Shown: positions 39,101 to 47,730 of the stretch, in pieces
Numbering within the stretch: the first letter of the stretch is position 1
Layout: each line of letters starts with the position of its first letter
NCBI GenBank assembly: GCA_041753075.1
Contig: JBGSVE010000054.1
Coordinates: 43,763 to 107,762, forward strand
DNA: 64,000 bases
DNA from: UBA6163 sp041753075
Lineage (GTDB): Bacteria; Planctomycetota; Planctomycetia; Pirellulales; Pirellulaceae
Direction of reading: 5' to 3'
Notes under the pieces: model-generated
What the model saw: only the letters and a program-made list of their open reading frames with translations
Told to the model about the DNA's origin: nothing
The model's database searches: none
Position numbers and translations under genes: made by a program

Positions 39101-41504
39101 TCGCGTTCGTGACCAAAATCGTGAAAGATTGCTCGACGAACAAGCCACCGGCGTCGGTGCTGCGAACGCGAATCGTATAGCTCGGCGTGGTCTCAAAGTC
39201 GAGTGCTGTTGTCGTTCGCAATTGACCGCCGACAATCGTGAATGACGCGTTGCCCGAATCGGCGCTGCCGGCGACGAGTGCATAGGTAAACGTATCGCTG
39301 GCGTTGGGATCGGTGGTGCTGAACGATCCAACCGAGGTGCCGATGGCAGCGCCTTCGGCGATCGAAGTCGCGCTCAACGCAATTGCAGTTGGTGCCACGT
39401 TGTCACTGGTAACAGTAATCGTGAACGCTTGCTCGGTGGACAATCCGCCGGCGTCAGTGACACGAACGCGAACCGAATACGATCCGCGAGTTGATTGGTC
39501 GGCGACGAAGCCGGTCAGCAACGATGCACCCGAGATGCTAAACGCGGCGTTGTCGGTGCTGCCGGTGCCGGTTACCAACGAATACGTGAAAGTGTTTGCG
39601 GCGTCGGGATCGTTGTTGCCAAGGGTGCCAACGACGGTGCCAATTTGCGAATCATCCGGCACTGCGGTGGCGCTCAACGTCACGGCCGTTGCCACTTCGT
39701 TGACATTCGTGACGTTGATCGTGAACGCTTGCTCGGTGAACAAGCCACCGTTGTCAGTGCTGCGGACGCGAACCGAGTAGTTGGGGCGAGCCTCGAAGTC
39801 CAACCCAGCGGCCGCTTGAAGCGCACCACCGACGATGCGGAACGTGGCATTGTCGGTGCTGCCGGTGCCGGTGACGAGCGAGTAGGTATGCGTGTCGCCG
39901 GCATTGGTGTCGGTCGTTGTCAGCGTGCCGACCACGGTGCCGTCGGGGGAGTTTTCGGCGATCGACGCGTTGCTCAGTGCAATCGCGGTCGGTGCCACGT
40001 TCGACGCAGTGACGGTCAATACGAACGCCATCTGGAACGTGCGGCCGGTCGAGTCGGACGTTTGCACGCGAAGGTTGTAGGTACTTTGAACGGACGCGTT
40101 GAACGTCGTTGCGGCGATCAGCATGTTGCCGGCAATCGTGAACGCAGTATTGTCCGTCGCACCTTGGCCGGCCACCAACGAATACGTATGCGTGTCACCG
40201 ACATCGGCATCGGTGGTCGTTAGCGTGCCGACCGACGAGCCAATCGCAGTCGATTGGGCAATTGTTGAATTTGACAACGCAATCGCTGTCGGAGCCTGAG
40301 TCGATGGCAATGCCGGAATGTTTGGCGTCACCAATCCGACAACTCGACGCAGCACATCGCTGGCATCCAGCGGACTGATTCCATCGACGCCGGTGACGTC
40401 ACCAATCAAAACCGGATCGATCGTCGGGAACAAGCGATCGGTCGTCGATGTGGCTGGGCCGGTCGGTTGATTGATTACGAATCCGGTATCAAGGCCAACG
40501 CCGACGCGAGCAATCAACCGCGCATCTTCCGCGTCGTAGCGACGGTTCGCGTTTGCATCGCCGGGAAACGCAATCACATGAATCGCATCATCGGCACGCG
40601 CTGCCAGCGTACCGGCATTGACTTCGAGACCCGAAATCGTGAGTGCACTGATGCTGCCGTAGGGAGCGTTGGCGGGAACGGTGGCGACGAGGTTGACGAT
40701 ATCGGTTTGCGTTGCGGTCAGCGGTTGCAGGCTAAAGAAGGCGATTGTGACTTGGCCAGGAACATCAAAATTGGCTTCGACTTGGCTGCCGCTTGGCGCA
40801 TCGGCACCGAGCACGACATCGGTGACGTTCAGCGTTGCTTGGTTGTAAGCGAGCGTCAGTGTGAGCGTTGTCACACCGGCGGCGTTGCTGAGCTGAATCG
40901 GTAGCCCGCTTGGCAACGACGTGCCGCTGCCCAATGACGGCGCATTCACAGGCTGTGATGGACCGCGCACAAAATCAGGCAGCCCGACTACCAACGATTG
41001 CGAACCAGTCACAGTGAACGTGGTCACGAAATCGCCGCCCGGAGTGCCGTTGCCCGAAGGCAAAGCGCCGTTGTTTTCGCCATCGAGCAAATCGCCATCG
41101 GCTAAATCAGTAAAGGCGTTGGCGGCGCTGCGCAGTGTGACGGTGTAGGTGTCGGCGACAAGCGGGCCGCCGGTAGCGACAAACACCAGCGACGTCCCCT
41201 GGACCAACATCGACCCGTTTACGTTGCCGACAGTCGCTCCGCGAAGAATCACGTCGGCAGGACCCAGCGCCGCACTTTCGGTGTCATACAAATTCAAGTT
41301 GACGGTATTCACCTGCTCACTCAATTGCAGATTGAAACCGCTGGCCGTCGGCGTGAACGCCGTGACCGTAGCCAACACGCGGCGATCTTCGAGCGACTCC
41401 ATCCGCAGTCGTCGCTCACCCGCAACGCCGCCACGACGCGGCCGCGACCCGGAGGTCAACTGATTCTTAACCTGGCCGAAGAGTTTTTTGAGAAGCTGAC
41501 GCAT
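36102..41504 (-). CDS. Giant surface protein: cohesin-like and dockerin-like parts plus 14 cadherin-like repeats
   Basis: 1800 residues. The basic N-terminus carries RRLRMESLEDRRVLA, the planctomycete LExRxLLA-type sorting motif. Residues 190-300 resemble a cohesin beta-sandwich (LTLAYNQATLNVTDVVLG). Residues 305-395 look like a dockerin type I pair of calcium loops (GDANANRRYDAEDARLI and GDVTGVDGISPLDASDVL). From about 405 to 1795, 14 repeats of about 99 residues each start NxAPTAI and contain DPN-DTHTY, DDNASFTI and YTVRVRSTD, the calcium-binding pattern of cadherin-like domains. Expected location is the cell surface, with roles in adhesion or matrix formation. Upstream is a 340-bp divergent region shared with two cohesin-like genes. 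Confidence 0.92.
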   Translation of the reverse strand: MRQLLKKLFGQVKNQLTSGSRPRRGGVAGERRLRMESLEDRRVLATVTAFTPTASGFNLQLSEQVNTVNLNLYDTESAALGPADVILRGATVGNVNGSMLVQGTSLVFVATGGPLVADTYTVTLRSAANAFTDLADGDLLDGENNGALPSGNGTPGGDFVTTFTVTGSQSLVVGLPDFVRGPSQPVNAPSLGSGTSLPSGLPIQLSNAAGVTTLTLTLAYNQATLNVTDVVLGADAPSGSQVEANFDVPGQVTIAFFSLQPLTATQTDIVNLVATVPANAPYGSISALTISGLEVNAGTLAARADDAIHVIAFPGDANANRRYDAEDARLIARVGVGLDTGFVINQPTGPATSTTDRLFPTIDPVLIGDVTGVDGISPLDASDVLRRVVGLVTPNIPALPSTQAPTAIALSNSTIAQSTAIGSSVGTLTTTDADVGDTHTYSLVAGQGATDNTAFTIAGNMLIAATTFNASVQSTYNLRVQTSDSTGRTFQMAFVLTVTASNVAPTAIALSNASIAENSPDGTVVGTLTTTDTNAGDTHTYSLVTGTGSTDNATFRIVGGALQAAAGLDFEARPNYSVRVRSTDNGGLFTEQAFTINVTNVNEVATAVTLSATAVPDDSQIGTVVGTLGNNDPDAANTFTYSLVTGTGSTDNAAFSISGASLLTGFVADQSTRGSYSVRVRVTDAGGLSTEQAFTITVTSDNVAPTAIALSATSIAEGAAIGTSVGSFSTTDPNASDTFTYALVAGSADSGNASFTIVGGQLRTTTALDFETTPSYTIRVRSTDAGGLFVEQSFTILVTNANESPTTITLSATRVEDGSASGTAVATLGNDDPDAGDTFTYQLVSGSGDSDNASFTINGTQLRTAFTADASAQDSYSVRLRVTDADGLFDEKTFAITVVEANLAPTAITLSGNSLAESAAIGSAIGTFSTTDPNATDTHVYTLTAGSGDSGNASFTIVGGQLQTATALDFEFTPNYTIRVRSTDIGGLFIEQTFTVNVTNVNEAPAAITISNQSIAEDFPTGTTVGLFSSTDQDAGDTQTYTLVSGDGDDNNDLFTISGDGLQTATALDFETTPSYTVRVRSADAGGLFVEQSFTITVTNVNEAPTTISLSQTSIETGAASDSAVGTLTSTDPDTGDTTVFSLVSGDGDDDNTSFTIANNQLLTTFTADQSVQDSYLIRLRVTDAGGLFTEQTFTITVVEPNVAPTAIELDNASIAEDAIIGTAVGMLTTTDANMSDTHTYTLVDGDGDDDNASFAIDDDQLITATALDFETKSSYTVRVRTTDPGGLQTEQSFAITVTNVNEGPTLVTLSNSTVENNAASGTLVGLLGNNDPDVGDIATYLLVPGDGDDDNASFTIDDNQLRTTFVADAATKSTYSIHLLTFDGAGLFVEQTLVITITEVNVAPDGITIDAAFISENAAIGTSVGSFTTSDPNTVDSHTYELASGDGDDDNASFTIAAGELLTATLLDFESKDSYTVRVRSTDLGGLTFDEVFTITVTDVNEAPTAIAISANTIDEDAAVGTPVGMFSSTDSDAIDMHNYELVSGDGDDDNVSFTIAAGELLTATLLDFETKDSYTVRVRSTDLGGLTFDEVFTITVTDVNEAPTALAISVANVAEAEPAGTLVGLFSSVDPDAMQMFTYTLVAGDGDVDNAAFTILNGELVTVDVFDMAMKDMYSVRVRTEDAGGLGFEEILNIMITDANVAPASIAVDSSVFPIDSPSGTVVATLTTTDANSFDTHTYRLVVGSGDDDNALFTIVGDTIVIAADIDYSAQTSFTIRLLSEDRYGLSVEQVFVFTATA
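36687..37173. repeat. Near-identical 300-bp-period duplication inside the cadherin-like gene
   Basis: About 185 bp from 36687 recur at 36987 with only a handful of mismatches, exactly one repeat unit (300 bp) apart. Other units of the array differ far more. This indicates a recent unit duplication or gene conversion, and a hotspot for slippage. Confidence 0.85.
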
Positions 41505-41845
41505 TGATCTAACACCTTGTGAAGCGATCGGTGACCCGAATGGGAGTGGCTTGTGGTTAAAACCAATCTACGACGCAGATCCCGCAGTTTCGTCTGCGGA
41601 AATCCTGCAATTTTAGTCGAAGTCGAAAACTAGTTCGTGATTTTCTGGCGACAGGGTTCATTCTGAAGGCGAGTGCATGATTTTCAGCTAGCGGTTATCT
41701 GTCAATGAACGGGAACCAAAATTGTTTGTGCGGCTTCAAAATCACGACCAACTTTCCTGATACGTTGACTTTTCCGCTCGATTCGTGACGATCGATACAG
41801 TTGGTAAACCCGTCCGTTTGAGTATTAAAAAAATTTGTCGTGAAA
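41505..41845. other. Divergent regulatory region
   Basis: About 340 bp between the giant cadherin-like gene and the cohesin-like gene. It is AT-rich toward the right end and contains a small hairpin at 41582-41599 (CCGCAG TTTCGT CTGCGG). It must drive both transcripts. I saw no open frame or known operator. Confidence 0.5.
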
Positions 41846-42973
41846 ATGATGAAACGCCGACTTTGGTTTCAATCGCTCGAAAATCGCCGCTTGCTTGCCG
41901 CCGTCGATATTCCTGATGATTTGACGGCCCAGCCCGCCACCGTCGTCTCGGTTCCCGTCAATATCGACACGTCGATCGGCGTTCGTGGTGCCGAAATCCG
42001 GCTCCGCTACGATACGGCGCTGCTTGATTTGACCGTCGCCGACGTCACGGCGGGAACAGTTTGGGCCGGGGCGAGCGATACGCAAGTGACGGCCAACGTT
42101 AACGACGCTAACGGCACCGTCGTCGTCTTTATATCGGCGTCGGCGGTTTTGCCCGCCGGAGCCGGCAGTTTGGTTCAATTCAGGTTTACCGTTGCCGCCG
42201 GTGCAACCGCTGGTGCGACCACCGCGCTGGACTTGACCGAAGTCACTTTGAACGAAGACCAAGTCGACGTCACACCCGCACCCATTCCGGGCAACGATCC
42301 GACCGACGGATTACTGACCATCGCGGCCGACAACGGCGGTGGCGTGGCAAATCGCATCGGAGGATTTGTCTATGCGGATACAAATCTTAATAACACGCCT
42401 GAAGCGGTCGAAGGCATTCCTGGCGTAATCATTACACTTGCCAACACCACCACTGGGATCACGCAGCAAGCAACCACGACGGCCAACGGCAGTTATGAGT
42501 TTTTGAATTTGGTTGCAGGGACTTATACGGTTACCGAAACGCAGCCGATTGCGTATTTAGAAGGTGGCGTGAATAGTTTGACGGTCAGCTTGGCTTCGGG
42601 CCAAGTGCTGGCGGACCAAAACTTTCGCGAGCTCGGTTTGTTGCCCCAATTCATTTACAACCGATTGCTGACTACCACGGTTTTGCCTGTTGGTTCGACG
42701 CCGTGGACCAATGAGATTTTGCGCATTAACCAGGACGCCGCCAGCGGCACGATCGCACCCGCACCGGCACCAACGTCCTCCGTCACCACAGCGCCAATCG
42801 CAGCACTGGCTCGCTCCATTGCGATCACAAATGTTCCGTTGGCGTCCACTCCCAGCGTCGTTTCACAACCGGTCGCCACGCTGGCATTCGACGCCGCACC
42901 CGATCCCGATGACGAAACGAATTTCAATGTCGTCGATGAGGCGATTGCGGCGCTCGAATATCTTGCCAATTGA
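41846..42973 (+). CDS. Surface protein with cohesin-like domain and SdrD B-like domain
   Basis: 375 residues. The N-terminus has the sorting motif LWFQSLENRRLLAAVD. Residues 25-165 form a cohesin-type beta sandwich: VRGAEIRLRYDTALLDLTVA, then SLVQFRFTVAAG and LDLTEVTLNEDQV. Residues 175-275 match the SdrD B/Cna-B fold: IGGFVYADTNLNNTPEAVEG and NGSYEFLNLVAGTYTVTE. The tail is Pro/Ala/Thr-rich. Cohesins bind dockerins, and dockerin-like segments occur in the divergent neighbour and in the gene at 57136. The start is the ATG at 41846; a GTG lies at 41840. A shorter cohesin-like gene follows. Confidence 0.88.
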   Translation: MMKRRLWFQSLENRRLLAAVDIPDDLTAQPATVVSVPVNIDTSIGVRGAEIRLRYDTALLDLTVADVTAGTVWAGASDTQVTANVNDANGTVVVFISASAVLPAGAGSLVQFRFTVAAGATAGATTALDLTEVTLNEDQVDVTPAPIPGNDPTDGLLTIAADNGGGVANRIGGFVYADTNLNNTPEAVEGIPGVIITLANTTTGITQQATTTANGSYEFLNLVAGTYTVTETQPIAYLEGGVNSLTVSLASGQVLADQNFRELGLLPQFIYNRLLTTTVLPVGSTPWTNEILRINQDAASGTIAPAPAPTSSVTTAPIAALARSIAITNVPLASTPSVVSQPVATLAFDAAPDPDDETNFNVVDEAIAALEYLAN

Positions 42974-43049
42974 CATTCCTTTTTAAGTGTCGCTTTGCGT
43001 ATTGAAGAGCAGTTCTGAGATTTCTTATCGATACGAGTTGGGGCCAAGG

Positions 43050-43718
43050 ATGGCGCAAAAACGGCGTAGTTTGTGTTTGGAACGGCTTGAGTCACGGCAA
43101 TTGATGGCCGCAATGCCGTTGCCTGAGTCGATCGTCGAAGCGGCAGACGAAACGTACGAGTTGGTCGACGTGCGTGCTGCCAGCGGGATTCGTGCTGCGG
43201 AAGTGTTGGTGCGATTTGACCCCAATACCACCCGCGTCGAAGCATCCGACATTCGCGCGGGTTCAGTCTGGCAAGGCCGCGCCGCGGTCATCGCCAAAGT
43301 CGATCAAGTCGCTGGCACCATCAAGGCATTCTTGTTCACGACGCGACCGCTGGCCGGTGACGCGGGCAATTTAATTGACATTGATTTTGATGTGCCCGAT
43401 GGCATGGCCGAAGACATCAAGCCAGTGTTCGCGATCGATCGCGTAAAGCTTGATGAAGGCCGTGTCCGTTTGGCTCCTGAAGTCGAATCACCGCGCCACG
43501 CGGTGCGAGAGCGTGACGGCGGGCGTGATCGCGGGCGACGTGATGATCGCGAATCCAAACGACGGCAATCATTCGTCAACGCCGATGCCGAAACGGTTTG
43601 CGAAAGTTTGCCCCCCGACGGCACAGCGATAGTACGAACCGAAAAAGTCATCGCGTCCGTTCAAAATGCCGTGATGGACGCGGCACCGACTTTCATCGGC
43701 CCAGTCTTGCCATATTGA
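43050..43718 (+). CDS. Short cohesin-like surface protein
   Basis: 222 residues beginning MAQKRRSLCLERLESRQLMA, again the planctomycete sorting motif. Residues 30-140 align by eye with the cohesin domain of the gene upstream: GIRAAEVLVRFDPNTTRVE, IRAGSVWQG, GNLIDIDFDVPDG and FAIDRVKLDEGRVRL. The C-terminal 80 residues are dominated by Arg/Asp/Glu (RERDGGRDRGRRDDRESKRR), then a hydrophobic tail. An upstream in-frame GTG at 42987 would disrupt the motif's N-terminal position, so 43050 is preferred. It is 76 bp after its paralogue and converges with the helicase gene. Confidence 0.8.
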   Translation: MAQKRRSLCLERLESRQLMAAMPLPESIVEAADETYELVDVRAASGIRAAEVLVRFDPNTTRVEASDIRAGSVWQGRAAVIAKVDQVAGTIKAFLFTTRPLAGDAGNLIDIDFDVPDGMAEDIKPVFAIDRVKLDEGRVRLAPEVESPRHAVRERDGGRDRGRRDDRESKRRQSFVNADAETVCESLPPDGTAIVRTEKVIASVQNAVMDAAPTFIGPVLPY

Positions 43719-43735
43719 TAAGTCTGCAAAAAGTG

Positions 43736-43820
43736 TTCGACAACGCTCCGCCCTCGTAATGTAGCTGGAGTCGCCAGATTTCAGACCCCGCATTCCGAAG
43801 TCTGGCGACTCCGGCTACGG
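43736..43820. repeat. Family C remnant plus family D inverted repeat
   Basis: A family C remnant (ACAACGCTCCGCCCTCGTAA) is followed by a long imperfect inverted repeat, GTAGCTGGAGTCGCCAGATT against AAGTCTGGCGACTCCGGCTAC. The right arm contains the stop codon of the minus-strand helicase gene at 43815. It bridges two convergent genes. Confidence 0.8.
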
Positions 43821-46094
43821 GTAAACAGGCTCTAAGTCTGCAAACGCTAATCGAAATTTGACCGTCTCACCTTCAGCGAACACGACGGTCACGACACACT
43901 TCGGTCCGCGTCCTGTCATTGTCACAATCTTGCCTTCACCATGACGTGGGTGGCGGACTTCGATACCTGGTCGAAACGCGTTATGGCGCTCCGGTCCACC
44001 AGTGGCCGCAATTTGCGCCGCAGTGCGAATTTCAGGTGGCAACGATTTGGCGGCGACGGCCGGCCGGATCTGTGTAGCACGTTCTTCGTCATCAAGCTGA
44101 CATATATCCCACGAATCGGGATACGCATCGGCGGCATACGGATCATCGTCAAAGTAATCAGCGACGTTGTCCGTTTCGACATATCGCAAGTCCTCGCGTG
44201 GCAGTTCAATTAAAAACTCGCTCGGAATCACCGGACGATTGTCACCGCGCACCGATCGCCGCCGACAATAACTCAATTGCAGGTGCGCTTGGGCCCGCGT
44301 AATACCAACGAACAACAAGCGGCGTTCTTCCTCGAGCTGCGCCGGTGTTTCGCGGCTGCGCGCGTGAGGCAACAAGTCAGCTTCGACGCCAATGATAAAC
44401 ACGCTCGGAAACTCGAGCCCCTTCGACGCATGCAACGTCATCAACGTCACGCGGTCAGTATTATTTTCCCAATCATCGGTACTGGAAACCAGCGAGATCT
44501 GTTCCAGAAACTCGTCGACCGAGCCATCTTCGGGATGCTGGCGATCGAACTCCACCGCCGCCGTAATCAATTCATCGACGTTGGCCAACGGACTGTTATC
44601 TTGTTGATCGTCAGCGGATCGTTCAAGGAATTGGCGATACCCGGTCGCTTCGATCAAATACAACAGCAGGTCTTCGATTGTCGCACTCGCCTTGACGCAC
44701 AGTCGATCGTACATCGCCACGAAGGCTGCTACCTTGGTCGCCGAACGCTTGGGGATCGATTCAATCAATCCCGCTTTCCGCGCGGCGTCGAGCATGGTGA
44801 TGTTTTCGCGATCGGCAACGTCTCGCAAACGATCAACCGTCTTGCCGCCAATACCCCGAGTCGGTGTGTTGACGATGCGTTGGAAGGCGACATCGTGCGA
44901 CGGGTTGTTGATGAGGTGCAAGTAGGCGAGCAGATCCTTGATTTCCTTGCGTTGATAAAACTCGGTGCCGTTCACGATTTGATACGGAATGCTGCGGCGA
45001 CGCATGGCGTGTTCAAGCGACCGCGTCAGCGCGTTCATCCGACAGAAGACCGCAAATTCGCTCGGTTGGCGATCGTGCTCGAGAATCGCATGGGCAATTT
45101 GGTCGGCGATGTCATCCGCCTCTTGAAATCCGTCTTCGTACAACCGCAAAACGACCGGGTCGGCTTCTTCGCGCGACGTGAACAGTTCCTTGTGTTTGCG
45201 CCGACGGTTGTGGCGGATCAAATGGTCGGCGACTCGCAAGATGTTCGGTGTGCTGCGATAATTTTCCTCCAATCGCACGGTCGCAACCGACGGATAATCT
45301 TTCTCGAAGTCAAGAATGTTGTTGATGTCGGCACCGCGCCAACCATAGATCGATTGGTCAGGGTCGCCGGTCACCGACAAATTCGGATGATCGATCGATA
45401 GCGCTCGAACGATCGCGTATTGAGCAAGGTTGGTGTCTTGGTACTCATCGACCAAGATGTATCGATAACGCGCGTCCAAGTCCGCGCGCAACTCGGCGTG
45501 ATTGCGAAGCAGCATCGCCGCGTGCAACAGCAGATCATCGAAATCGACGGCGTTCGCATTGAGCAGTTGGCGTTGGTAAACCGGATAGACTCGCGCCGCA
45601 ATTTGGTCACCGGGTCGCAACGACTGGTCGAGCATCATCTCAGGTGTAACAAGTTGATTCTTGGCGCGGCTGATCGCGGCGGAGATTTGCTCGGGCGACG
45701 TGTGCGAAGTTGATACGCCAGCGGTTTCGATGGCCCGCTTGAGTGCTTGCCGCGAGTCGGCCACATCGTAGATCGAATAGTTTTCGCGGAGACCGATCAT
45801 TGCCGGATAACGACGCAGCAGTCGCGCACAAAACCGATGGAACGTTCCCATCCAAACCGGTTCCCCGGGCGCCAGCGCACTGACGCGCATTCGCATTTCG
45901 TCGGCGGCTTTGTTGGTAAACGTGAGCGCGACGATTTGCCAAGCGGGAATACCGTGGCGCAACATGTTGGCGATGCGGTGCGTGACCACGCGAGTCTTAC
46001 CGCTGCCCGGCCCCGCCAGGATCAGCAGCGGGCCATTGATATGCTCAACCGCCTGCCGCTGAGGCGGTGTCAATTCACGAAAAATCACGTCCAT
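43815..46094 (-). CDS. pcrA: PcrA/UvrD-type superfamily 1 DNA helicase
   Basis: 759 residues from the ATG at 46094; the open frame runs on to 46652 but that part has no helicase similarity and overlaps the DUF2237 gene. All SF1A motifs are visible: LAGPGSGKT (K33), FTNKAADEM, VDEYQDTN, GDPDQSIYGWRGA, LEENYRSTPNIL, VTLMTLHASKGLEFPSVFII and LFVGITRAQ. The C-terminus has RHPRHGEGKIVTM, the Tudor-like PcrA tail that contacts RNA polymerase. The enzyme unwinds DNA 3'-5' in repair and in clearing recombination intermediates. It diverges from the DUF2237 gene over about 120 bp. Confidence 0.96.
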   Translation of the reverse strand: MDVIFRELTPPQRQAVEHINGPLLILAGPGSGKTRVVTHRIANMLRHGIPAWQIVALTFTNKAADEMRMRVSALAPGEPVWMGTFHRFCARLLRRYPAMIGLRENYSIYDVADSRQALKRAIETAGVSTSHTSPEQISAAISRAKNQLVTPEMMLDQSLRPGDQIAARVYPVYQRQLLNANAVDFDDLLLHAAMLLRNHAELRADLDARYRYILVDEYQDTNLAQYAIVRALSIDHPNLSVTGDPDQSIYGWRGADINNILDFEKDYPSVATVRLEENYRSTPNILRVADHLIRHNRRRKHKELFTSREEADPVVLRLYEDGFQEADDIADQIAHAILEHDRQPSEFAVFCRMNALTRSLEHAMRRRSIPYQIVNGTEFYQRKEIKDLLAYLHLINNPSHDVAFQRIVNTPTRGIGGKTVDRLRDVADRENITMLDAARKAGLIESIPKRSATKVAAFVAMYDRLCVKASATIEDLLLYLIEATGYRQFLERSADDQQDNSPLANVDELITAAVEFDRQHPEDGSVDEFLEQISLVSSTDDWENNTDRVTLMTLHASKGLEFPSVFIIGVEADLLPHARSRETPAQLEEERRLLFVGITRAQAHLQLSYCRRRSVRGDNRPVIPSEFLIELPREDLRYVETDNVADYFDDDPYAADAYPDSWDICQLDDEERATQIRPAVAAKSLPPEIRTAAQIAATGGPERHNAFRPGIEVRHPRHGEGKIVTMTGRGPKCVVTVVFAEGETVKFRLAFADLEPVYP

Positions 46095-46217
46095 GTTCGA
46101 CCGTCGGTGAGAGTGAGTGGCAATCGATACAGCGTAAACGTTCGGCGGCGTGGCGTTAAGAAGACTTGGACGGCCCAAAACCGGATACAATGGTTGGGTC
46201 GCGGGGAGGCGACGTGC

Positions 46218-46583
46218 ATGAGTTCCGCAAAAAATGTTTTGGGCCAAACGCTTCAGGCCTGCAGTATGGACCCGTTGACCGGTTTTTATCGCGATGGATG
46301 TTGCCACACGGGCGCATCGGACGTCGGAATCCACGTCGTTTGCGCCGTGATGACCGACGACTTTTTGCGGTTCAGCCGTTCGCGCGGCAACGATTTGTCG
46401 ACGCCCAATGATGCGTACCAATTTCCCGGGCTCAATGCGGGGGATCGTTGGTGTTTGTGTGCGGCGAGGTGGAAAGAAGCGTTCGACGCGGGAGTCGCTC
46501 CGCAGGTGGTGTTGGCTGCCACGCATATTTCGGCACTCGAATTTGCGTCGCTCGAAGAGTTGCAAGAGCACGCAGTCTCGTAG
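46218..46583 (+). CDS. DUF2237 family protein
   Basis: 121 residues, with GGGGAGGC 9 bp before the ATG. It matches the compact DUF2237 family nearly throughout: KNVLGQTLQACSMDPLTGFY, RDGCCHTGASDVGIHVVCAV, NDLSTPNDAYQFPGLNAGDR and WCLCAARWKEAF. Several conserved cysteines and histidines suggest a metal or thiol role; the function is unknown. A longer frame from 45747 lies inside the helicase gene on the other strand and is not coding. Confidence 0.93.
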   Translation: MSSAKNVLGQTLQACSMDPLTGFYRDGCCHTGASDVGIHVVCAVMTDDFLRFSRSRGNDLSTPNDAYQFPGLNAGDRWCLCAARWKEAFDAGVAPQVVLAATHISALEFASLEELQEHAVS

Positions 46584-46770
46584 TGCTAAGTGTTCGCGTG
46601 GCAAAGTTGCATTCGATTTTTCCAGTAATACCGATTGCATCGATATAGCCATGTCCCAATGCTACGGCGGATCGCGAATTACCGGCGTGGGACTTCGTTT
46701 GCAAGCTATATGCCCGTGGGTCGAAACGGTATTCGGCTTTGCCCGCCCGCATTGATTGCCAACCCTCGCC

Positions 46771-47730
46771 ATGCCTTTTCCGCTGTTCGCCCCGTCAAAC
46801 ACCAAGCATCGCTGGCTAGCCGCGCGCCCGGAGATTCGCGCCGGTGTCGACTTGCACGACAACGGATACCAATTATCCGTCGTGCGGATCGCAACCGATT
46901 GTCATCGACTCGAAGCCCCGCACTCCAGCGTCCAATTGATTCATCAAGTCAACGAGTCGTTGCCTTCGCTGGCCGCATCGCCGACACAGTATCTGGCGCT
47001 ATTATCGTCGCGCATGCCACGCTTTGCCACGCGTGGCGGAATGCCGACGTCGCTAAGTTTGCCACCGACCTTGCAATCATTACGCTGCATCGCCAACGAC
47101 ATGTTGCTCGTAGCCGAACCATCACTGGCCGATGACCTGGGCGGACCGGTTCAATGCAAAGCATGGCCCGCCGGTGCAACGAAGTCGATGATCTGCGCCG
47201 CTCGCGCCGACATCGCTGCGGCAATCGTAAAACAAATTGAGCCGATCGGATTCCGCTGCGAATCGATCTTGCCGCGCGCGGTGTCGTTGGCACGCACGGT
47301 TTCCCTGGTTAATAAAACTGACAACGCGGTAATCGCCTATTGGCAGCGCGACCAGATTCTCGTTGCGGTCGTTGCCGATCGGTCGATTAGGTTTTGTCGT
47401 GAGCTATTGATCGACGATCACGTTCACAGTGATGATGAAAGCGGCGATGACGTTTTAGCCAACCGATGTACCGAGCTCGTCGGCGAAATCGCCAGCACGT
47501 TGCAACACGCGGCGCGTATCAATCCACAAACCGTACCGGCGCCGATCGTGTTGTGTGGGCCAATGAGTTGTCTGGCCGGAGTCCATGAGATGGTCAATCA
47601 ATGTTTGCTCGCGACACTCGGTTGCGAAGCCCAGTGTTGGAATGATGCCGCAGCGGTTTCGACTTCGCTGGCCGTTGGCGGCAGTCGCTGGGCGATCCGG
47701 CGATGGAGCTCAGGAGCAACGGCGAGATGA
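46771..47730 (+). CDS. PilM-like protein of a type IV pilus/type II secretion-like operon
   Basis: 319 residues, with weak but position-specific resemblance to the actin-like PilM/GspL proteins: RAGVDLHDNGYQLSVVR is a phosphate-1-like strand-turn, DNAVIAYWQRDQILVAVVAD the second subdomain, and PIVLCGPMSCLAGVHEM the adenosine-loop region. Assignment leans on synteny: the next three genes each overlap the one before and have PilN, PilO and PilP features. In that complex PilM sits on the cytoplasmic side and binds the N-terminus of PilN. The ATG at 46771 is chosen over a TTG at 46756. Confidence 0.75.
   Translation: MPFPLFAPSNTKHRWLAARPEIRAGVDLHDNGYQLSVVRIATDCHRLEAPHSSVQLIHQVNESLPSLAASPTQYLALLSSRMPRFATRGGMPTSLSLPPTLQSLRCIANDMLLVAEPSLADDLGGPVQCKAWPAGATKSMICAARADIAAAIVKQIEPIGFRCESILPRAVSLARTVSLVNKTDNAVIAYWQRDQILVAVVADRSIRFCRELLIDDHVHSDDESGDDVLANRCTELVGEIASTLQHAARINPQTVPAPIVLCGPMSCLAGVHEMVNQCLLATLGCEAQCWNDAAAVSTSLAVGGSRWAIRRWSSGATAR

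Noticed and set aside
36390..40300. Regular roughly 300-bp periodicity suggestive of a CRISPR or satellite array
   Set aside because: The period is one cadherin-like domain, the frame is open throughout, and the units are diverged coding repeats, not short identical repeats with spacers.
44277..45401. A 374-codon plus-strand frame opposite the helicase gene
   Set aside because: Antisense to conserved SF1 motifs; composition is that of a shadow.
46095..46652. N-terminal extension of the helicase frame by 186 codons
   Set aside because: The extra part has no helicase similarity and overlaps the well-supported DUF2237 gene on the other strand.
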